A DNA stretch of 64,000 nt from WLMZ01 sp037140375 (GTDB taxonomy: Bacteria > Actinomycetota > Acidimicrobiia > Acidimicrobiales > Ilumatobacteraceae). Shown in pieces: positions 59,106 through 64,000 of this stretch. The position numbers and the translations under genes are program-made. The stretch lies in contig JBAXER010000004.1 of NCBI GenBank assembly GCA_037140375.1, positions 1-64,000 on the forward strand. The letters are read 5' to 3'. The notes under the pieces were generated by a model that did no database searches, was not told where the DNA came from, and was given only the letters and a program-made list of their open reading frames with translations. Each line of letters starts with the position of its first letter. Positions within the stretch are counted from its first letter, which is position 1.

Positions 59106-59972
59106 ATGGACGCCCTCACCGCACGTAAGACCTGGCGCAGCATGGAAGCTGTGCACGGGATGATCTATTTCACACCCGACGCCCCGCCCGCATACGCCGC
59201 CGTCGGAGTCACCAAGAACCGAATGGGCTACTTCGCGTCGCGCGTTGCAGCAATGGGAGCCGTGCCGGTTGAAGTGGTCATGGCCACGTTTTACAACTTT
59301 CATCCAGGCCTCGTTCGGGCGAGCATGCACGATGCGTGGACCGTGACCACGCCAGAGGCGATGCTCAGTGCCCGACTCAACGCCGTGAACACATCACTTA
59401 CGCGAGCCTTCGGGCCCGAGGTACTCAACTCGGCCGAACTCGCCGAAGCGGCCGGCCTCACGCGTCGTGCTGCGCTCATTGCGTGCGAGCACCCTGAGGG
59501 CCGACCCTTGTTCGCCGCGCATGCCTCGCTGCCGTGGCCCTCCGAACCTCATCTCGAGCTGTTCCACGGCCAAACCCTGCTGCGCGAGTTTCGCGGCGAT
59601 GGCCACATCGCTGCGCTCATGCTCGAAGGCCTCAGCGGCCTCGAAGCCTTGATCTCGCACGCAGCAAGTGGAGATGTACCTGCGGCTGCGCTCAAGGCCA
59701 CCCGCTCATGGAGCGACGCCGAGTGGGACGCCGGTGTGCAGGCAATGGCGGCACGCGGCCTCGTGAATCTCGACGGATCCTTCACCGATGCAGGCCGCGC
59801 CCAACGCCAATGGATCGAAGACCGAACCGACCAAAGCGCCCTCGCTCCCTATCTCGAAATAGGCGACGACGCTGCGCTGACCTTGCGCGGCACCGGCAAG
59901 AAGCTCACCGAACTGGTGATGACCGCCGGACTTCTTACCTTCGATCCTCGCCGTCTCGTAGACGCAGATTGA
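59106..59972 (+). CDS. SCO6745/SalK-like family protein
   Basis: A 288-aa cytoplasmic protein. Marks of the actinobacterial SCO6745 family are RKTWRSMEAVHGMIYFTPDA, GYFASRVAAMG and FYNFHPGLVRASMHDAW, followed by a C-terminal winged-helix-like part (AEWDAGVQAMAARGLVNLDGSFTDAG). The function is unknown. ATG 59106 has TACGGT 7 nt upstream. It is 25 bp before the OYE-type gene, which has its own hexamer. Confidence 0.82.
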   Translation: MDALTARKTWRSMEAVHGMIYFTPDAPPAYAAVGVTKNRMGYFASRVAAMGAVPVEVVMATFYNFHPGLVRASMHDAWTVTTPEAMLSARLNAVNTSLTRAFGPEVLNSAELAEAAGLTRRAALIACEHPEGRPLFAAHASLPWPSEPHLELFHGQTLLREFRGDGHIAALMLEGLSGLEALISHAASGDVPAAALKATRSWSDAEWDAGVQAMAARGLVNLDGSFTDAGRAQRQWIEDRTDQSALAPYLEIGDDAALTLRGTGKKLTELVMTAGLLTFDPRRLVDAD

Positions 59973-59997
59973 CCCGACCGCACTATCGTATTGCCCG

Positions 59998-61980
59998 ATG
60001 GCGTATCGATATCTGTGGACCCCACTACAACTCGGACCCGTGTCCACGCTGAACCGCATTGTGTTCAGCGCGCATCTCACCAACTACGCGCTCGACGGCA
60101 AACCCACTGAGCAACACGCTGCGTATTACGCGGCACGCGCTGCGGGCGGAACCGGCCTGATCATCACCGAGGAACACTCGACCCACCCCACCGACTGGCC
60201 GTACGAGAAGCTCATCCACGGTTTCCACCGTGATGTCATACCCGGCTACCGCACGATCACCGACGCGGTGCATCGCCACCGCACGCCGATCTTTGCTCAG
60301 ATCAACCACAACGGTGGGCAGGCCAGCAGCATGTTCAGCCGGCTGCCGGTGTGGGCTCCATCGCCAGTGGCCGATCCGTTGTTCCGCGAGGTTCCCAAGG
60401 CCGTGTCGCTCGCTGAGATCGACGAGATCATTGCTGGCTATGCGCTGGTGGCCGAGCATTGCGCCGAGGGTGGCTTCGATGGCATCGAACTGCAGTGCAG
60501 CCACTCGTCCATCGTGCGCGGCTTCCTGTCGCCCGCTACCAACAAGCGCACCGACGACTACGGCGGCTCGTTGCAAAACCGGGCGCGACTCTTGGTCGAC
60601 ATCGTGCATGCCGTTCGTCGTGTCATCGGTAATCGCCTTGCACTCGGGGTTCGCATCTGCGGTGACGAACTCATCGACGGCGGCACCACCATCGACGAAG
60701 CCGTACAGATCGCACAGATCGTCGAAGCAACCGGTCAGGTCGATTACATCAACACCTCCATTGGTGTCGCTACGGCAAGCCTGTTCATGATCGAAGCGAG
60801 CATGCACATTCCGCCCGGCTACGCAATGTTCATCCCCAGCGCCATTCGCAAAGCGGTAGATCTGCCCGTGGTGGGCGTCGGGCGCTTCAAGGATCCGCTG
60901 CAAGCCGAGCGCGCCTTGGCCGAAGGCCACTGCGATCTCGTGGGCATTGTGCGCGGTCAGATCGCCGATGCCGACTTCGCCGCAAAAGCGCGCGCCGGGT
61001 CGAGCGACGAAACACGTTTGTGTCTGAGCTGCAATCAAGAATGCGTCGGCCGCATGGGCATGAACCGTTGGCTCGGATGCATCGAGAATCCACGCACGGG
61101 TCGTGAAGCCGAATATGTGCGGCGCGAACTCAGCGACAACAAGATCGCTGTCACGCTCGGGCGTTCGTCAGTCTCGGCACGCAAGCAAGTGATGGTCGTG
61201 GGCGCAGGCCCCGGCGGGCTTCAAGCCGCCATCTCAGCGGCACGCGCTGGCCATCAGGTAACCGTCTACGAGAAGCAAGCGGAGGCCGGCGGCCAGGTGC
61301 GCCTCGCCGCAAGCGTTCCGAATCGCGCCGAGTTCGGCGACATGATTCGCAACCAACTCACCGAGTGCCGACGTCTTGGCGTGGCCATTGAATACGGCGT
61401 TGGGGTGTGGCCTGGCATTGTCGATGAGCGCCAGCCCGATCATGTGATCGTGGCTACCGGCGCCGAGCCAAACCGACCGTGGTGGGTTCCAGCCGAGGCC
61501 GCAAACGTGTGCGATGTGCGTGATGTGCTCGAAGGCACCGCCGAACCATTTGGCAACGTCGTCGTTATCGACGAGATCGGTTTTCACCACGCCACTTCGG
61601 TGGGCGAACTGTTGGCCGATCGCGGCTGCAACGTAGAGATCATCACCAACGGCATGGTCGTTGGGCAAGACCTTGGCATCACCCTCGACATGGAGAACTG
61701 GTGGGTGCGGGCAAGCGCTAAGTCGATTACGCAGACCACCGATCTCGTGCCGATGGGCTTCGAAGGCACAACGCTGAACCTGTTGCATCACCCCACCGGC
61801 ACCCAGGTGACCCGCACCCCCGACTGGGTGGTGTTGGCAGTGCCACCGAACCCCGTTGAGTGGCTCTACAAGGCTCTCAAAGATGCAGGCGTCAGCGTGC
61901 AACGAGTAGGCGACTGCCTTGCGCCACGACGTGCACACGCAGCAGTTGTCGACGGCGAACGGGCCGGCTTAGCGATCTAG
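59998..61980 (+). CDS. OYE/2,4-dienoyl-CoA reductase (FadH)-type flavoenzyme
   Basis: A 660-aa two-part oxidoreductase. The N-terminal OYE-type TIM barrel binds FMN (FAQINHNGGQA, GIELQCSHSSIVRGFLSP, INTSIGVAT). The [4Fe-4S] Cys are in CLSCNQEC and WLGCIENP, and the C-terminal FAD/NADPH part starts VVGAGPGGLQAAISAA. The sequence resembles the FadH/OYE proteins of mycofactocin systems, but no mycofactocin genes are here. The substrate is an enal or enoyl compound by family. The ATG has TATCGT 8 nt upstream. Confidence 0.9.
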   Translation: MAYRYLWTPLQLGPVSTLNRIVFSAHLTNYALDGKPTEQHAAYYAARAAGGTGLIITEEHSTHPTDWPYEKLIHGFHRDVIPGYRTITDAVHRHRTPIFAQINHNGGQASSMFSRLPVWAPSPVADPLFREVPKAVSLAEIDEIIAGYALVAEHCAEGGFDGIELQCSHSSIVRGFLSPATNKRTDDYGGSLQNRARLLVDIVHAVRRVIGNRLALGVRICGDELIDGGTTIDEAVQIAQIVEATGQVDYINTSIGVATASLFMIEASMHIPPGYAMFIPSAIRKAVDLPVVGVGRFKDPLQAERALAEGHCDLVGIVRGQIADADFAAKARAGSSDETRLCLSCNQECVGRMGMNRWLGCIENPRTGREAEYVRRELSDNKIAVTLGRSSVSARKQVMVVGAGPGGLQAAISAARAGHQVTVYEKQAEAGGQVRLAASVPNRAEFGDMIRNQLTECRRLGVAIEYGVGVWPGIVDERQPDHVIVATGAEPNRPWWVPAEAANVCDVRDVLEGTAEPFGNVVVIDEIGFHHATSVGELLADRGCNVEIITNGMVVGQDLGITLDMENWWVRASAKSITQTTDLVPMGFEGTTLNLLHHPTGTQVTRTPDWVVLAVPPNPVEWLYKALKDAGVSVQRVGDCLAPRRAHAAVVDGERAGLAI

Positions 61981-61990
61981 GCGTTGTTCT

Positions 61991-62941
61991 CTAGGCCGGA
62001 CGAGCGCGAGGTCCGCGCTGATGATCGTGTGTGTGATCATCGTGCTCTCGTCGCCACGGAAGTTCGGCGAGAAACAGCGCCGCAGCCGGATGTGGATCCA
62101 TCACGCGCTCAAGGCCGAGCGGCGGTGTTGGCGCAATTCGCTGATCGCCACGCGCCTGACATTCGGAGCACCAGTAGAGCAAGCGGTGCATGTCGCCGAT
62201 GCGCTTCACGCGGATGGTGTCGCCGCAGATTTCGCAGCGTTGACCATTGCGGCCATACACCGACAGACCGTTGTGGTCGTGCGATTCGGTTGGTGCAAAT
62301 GGGGTCTTGCGATCGGTGATACCGGCACGCATCATGCGTGCGATTGTCTGCACCAACTTGCGGGCATCGTCTTGGGTGATCGAACCAGCAGTGGCAAACG
62401 GGCTCAACCCAATGTCCCAAAGCGCTTCGCATCGGTACACATTGCCCACACCACTGGCCACGTGTTGATCGAGCAGCACTTCGGCAATCGGGGCCGATGG
62501 GTCGGCGTAATCAAGGATGCGCCGAACGCAGTCTTCGAGGTTCGCCTTGGGATGCAACAGATCGGGGCCGAGCCCGCCCGAGCCGGGGTGACGATGACGA
62601 TCGAACTGACGGAAGGTCTCGACGACTGGAGCGTTGAAACACACGGCCACCCAATCGGCAACTTCGATGCACACGCGCAATTGTTTGGTGGGCTTATGCC
62701 AGTGCTCGCCGACCCTATACAGACGCCACGAACCCGTGAACCGATGCTGTGTGTGCAAGGTGAGTCCGTCGTCCCACACGATCTCGAGATGCCTGCCGTA
62801 GATGTGCACCTGTTCGATGACGCGACCGACGACAGGCGTTGGACCAGACAACTTTGGCGCGGAGAAACCGACAGTTGGCTTACCGACCAACGCGGTTCGC
62901 AACGCCGTGGCGGTGCGATGGGCTGTAACACCATCGAGCAC
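61991..62941 (-). CDS. Fpg/Nei-like protein with altered catalytic residues
   Basis: A 316-aa protein with the Fpg/Nei fold. The H2TH part is HVASGVGNVYRCEALWDIGL and the C-terminal zinc finger has CEIC and WCSEC, so DNA binding looks intact. The N-terminus, normally MPEGDT, reads MLDGVT, and the usual GK-H-L reads GRHLEIV. Pro2, Glu3 and the beta-turn Lys are thus replaced by Leu, Asp and Arg. GTG 62941 is supported by TATTGT 7 nt upstream, so the missing Pro is not a start-site error. It probably binds damaged DNA without normal lyase chemistry. An arginine-rich, His-rich tail follows the finger. Confidence 0.82.
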   Translation of the reverse strand: MLDGVTAHRTATALRTALVGKPTVGFSAPKLSGPTPVVGRVIEQVHIYGRHLEIVWDDGLTLHTQHRFTGSWRLYRVGEHWHKPTKQLRVCIEVADWVAVCFNAPVVETFRQFDRHRHPGSGGLGPDLLHPKANLEDCVRRILDYADPSAPIAEVLLDQHVASGVGNVYRCEALWDIGLSPFATAGSITQDDARKLVQTIARMMRAGITDRKTPFAPTESHDHNGLSVYGRNGQRCEICGDTIRVKRIGDMHRLLYWCSECQARGDQRIAPTPPLGLERVMDPHPAAALFLAELPWRREHDDHTHDHQRGPRARPA

Positions 62942-62944
62942 GCA

Positions 62945-62960
62945 ACGCACAATAGTGCGT
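62945..62960. promoter_or_regulatory. Dyad ACGCAC-AATA-GTGCGT over the Nei-like promoter
   Basis: A perfect 6-bp inverted repeat overlaps the TATTGT hexamer (62954-62949) of the Nei-like gene and ends 3 bp from its GTG. It could be an operator for a dimeric repressor. Confidence 0.45.
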
Positions 62961-63001
62961 ATTTCGACACCCCTGAGGTGATACCCGATTGTGATCGCAC
63001 C

Positions 63002-63007
63002 TAGGGT
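63002..63007 (+). promoter_or_regulatory. Candidate leaderless -10 (TAGGGT)
   Basis: TAGGGT lies 6 nt before the GTG at 63014 and is divergent to the Nei-like gene. Confidence 0.45.
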
Positions 63008-63013
63008 GACGTC

Positions 63014-63373
63014 GTGACCGACAACCAACTTCCTGTCGACGATGAATCAAGCGATGAGATCGTTGACCAGGACGAAGAAGTCGGGCCCATTGATCCCATT
63101 GATCCGACGAACGACAACATGGTCGAGACGGCGCGGCAGCGCTACGGCAAAGGCGGCGCCGCGATGGCGGCCGGAATGTTCGGTCTCGATGTGGCGCTCG
63201 GACTCAAAAAGAAGCCCGAATCGGTGCAGGTGCAAGAGGCCTCCAGCAAGCCGGTAAACCTCGACTCTGATGGCTTCGAGATGCCCATCGATGCCAGCAC
63301 CACAGTGGCCACGCCCGCCCTCGAGCGACGCCCGCCAATCGGTGTCGGCAAGCGAAAGTCGCGGCGTTCGTAG
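63014..63373 (+). CDS. Small hypothetical protein with an acidic start and a Gly/Ala-rich middle
   Basis: A 119-aa protein without a recognised domain. Acidic DDESSDEIVDQDEEVGP, then PIDPIDP, then YGKGGAAMAAGMFGLDVALGLKKKPE, and a basic end GVGKRKSRRS. The middle could be a short amphipathic or membrane-associated helix. GTG start at 63014 with TAGGGT 6 nt upstream. Only position ties it to its divergent Nei-like neighbour. Confidence 0.6.
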   Translation: MTDNQLPVDDESSDEIVDQDEEVGPIDPIDPTNDNMVETARQRYGKGGAAMAAGMFGLDVALGLKKKPESVQVQEASSKPVNLDSDGFEMPIDASTTVATPALERRPPIGVGKRKSRRS

Positions 63374-63400
63374 CCGCACGGAGCGAACGGAGCGAACGGT

Positions 63401-63937
63401 CTAGGGCAACTCGCCCACGTGCGCGAGGGCGAACCGAATCAGACGATCGTGGCCCGCTGTCATCTCATCGCGCACCTTTGCGTCAACCGCTTCTTCGGGC
63501 GTAAACCACGCAAGATCTAGGGCCTCTTGCGATGGAGTGCAGTCGCCATCAACGGGCACGACATACGCAAGGCTCACCGCGTGATGGCGAGGATCATGGA
63601 AGCCGCTTTGGTCGGGGTCGGGGAAATACTCGATCACGGTGAACGGCGCTGGGTTCGGTGGGATGCGCGGCAGTGCCACCGGCCCGAGGTCTTTTTCGAG
63701 ATGGCGAATGAGCGCATCGCGAATTCGTTCACCGAACAACACGCGTCCGCTGACCACCATGCGACTAATGGTTCCGTCGGCAGCTACCCGCAGTAAGAGT
63801 CCGATGTGCGTCACTCGCCCGAGCGAGTTCACCCGAACGGGTACGGCGTCTACGTACACCATCGGGACGTTGGCTCGTACTTCTGCAAGTTGGTCTGGAC
63901 TCATCCAGCCGGTCTTGGTCTCAATCTGATCGCTCAC
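63401..63937 (-). CDS. DUF4916 (NUDIX-like) protein
   Basis: A 178-aa protein of the actinobacterial DUF4916 family, which resembles the NUDIX fold. Family marks are VYVDAVPVRVNSLG, IGLLLRVAADGTI, VSGRVLFGERIRDALIRHLEKDLG, PFTVIEYFPDP and HHAVSLAYVVPVDGDC. A standard NUDIX box is not evident, so pyrophosphatase activity is uncertain. GTG 63937 follows AAGGAG at 5-6 nt, a clear ribosome site that decides the start over a TTG further up. Confidence 0.85.
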   Translation of the reverse strand: MSDQIETKTGWMSPDQLAEVRANVPMVYVDAVPVRVNSLGRVTHIGLLLRVAADGTISRMVVSGRVLFGERIRDALIRHLEKDLGPVALPRIPPNPAPFTVIEYFPDPDQSGFHDPRHHAVSLAYVVPVDGDCTPSQEALDLAWFTPEEAVDAKVRDEMTAGHDRLIRFALAHVGELP

Positions 63938-64000
63938 GCTGCTCCTTGGGGGTAACAAATGATCCCAGATGCGAGGCCCAAATTCGCGGCTTACTATGTG

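Noticed and set aside
62939..63028. Frameshift or wrong start explaining the missing Pro2 of the Nei-like protein
   Set aside because: The frame is open upstream but has no Pro-Glu start, and the GTG at 62941 aligns with the family start and has a leaderless -10.
63379..63399. CGGAGCGAA two-copy tandem after the 119-aa gene
   Set aside because: Too short and low in information to mean more than local slippage.
1..64000. CRISPR arrays, tRNA or rRNA genes, IS elements, prophage
   Set aside because: No regularly spaced direct repeats, cloverleaf-like intergenic segments, transposase-like frames or phage structural genes were seen; gaps are short.

Overview
The window looks like one contiguous stretch of chromosome from a high-GC, aerobic, non-pathogenic-looking actinobacterium. 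The best guess is class Acidimicrobiia (Ilumatobacter-like). This rests on two WhiB-family genes, a SenX3-RegX3-type phosphate sensor pair, PcrA with a C-terminal Tudor-like domain, actinobacterial families DUF3097, DUF2342 and DUF4916, and a large secreted protein with Ig-like and C-terminal surface repeats. Order and content partly match the mycobacterial uvrD1-sucC-sucD-purH-(Mg-chelatase AAA)-(VWA) neighbourhood. I saw no rRNA, tRNA, CRISPR array, prophage or insertion sequence. Coding density is very high and no gene-free stretch exceeds 300 bp.

Layout. 0-3.2 kb (minus): enoyl-CoA hydratase, coiled-coil membrane protein, mreB, a 63-aa membrane protein, moaE. 3.2-6.6 kb: a dead HtrA-like PDZ protein, an atypical membrane-anchored SDR and a DUF2342 protein. 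6.6-14 kb (minus): a phosphate block, ppk, pstB, phoU, senX3, regX3 and an MFS transporter, with a candidate PHO box in front of pstB. 14-15.5 kb: two whiB genes flanking tatA, both with structured leaders. 15.5-20.5 kb: a VWA protein and a MoxR/Mg-chelatase-type AAA+ ATPase, split by a divergent adenylate cyclase and a catalytically dead GH1-like protein. 20.6-29.5 kb: GH2 glycosidase, type-B succinate dehydrogenase (sdhCAB), membrane pyrophosphatase hppA and a DedA protein. 29.5-35 kb: giant surface protein, DUF3097, hypothetical protein. 35-40 kb (plus): SCP2-like, Fpg, deoD and GH38 alpha-mannosidase. 40-51.7 kb (mostly minus): mdh, acyltransferase-SGNH, metF, purH, sucD, sucC, a free-standing B12-binding mutase domain, a flavodoxin-like protein, an HTH-DUF559 gene bracketed by 65-bp direct repeats, and a YceH-like protein. 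51.7-64 kb: CLC-type antiporter, pcrA, P450, yaaA, DUF3445, SDR, SCO6745-like, OYE/FadH-type reductase, a catalytically altered Fpg/Nei paralogue, small hypothetical protein and DUF4916.

How the genes work together. The metabolic core is TCA cycle (sdh, sucCD, mdh), one-carbon and purine metabolism (metF, purH, deoD), energy conservation from pyrophosphate (hppA), mannoside degradation (GH38, GH2), and phosphate homeostasis and polyphosphate (ppk/pst/senX3-regX3).

The two strongest window-scale signals are these. (1) About 25 transcription-unit starts carry a TANNNT-type -10 hexamer 6-9 nt before the start codon, which implies mainly leaderless mRNAs. (2) A 49-bp palindrome occurs three times, two copies being 65-bp near-identical direct repeats bracketing one HTH-DUF559 gene. 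Several proteins keep their fold but have lost catalytic residues (HtrA-like, GH1-like, Nei-like). All function calls come from reading the sequence; no database search was run.
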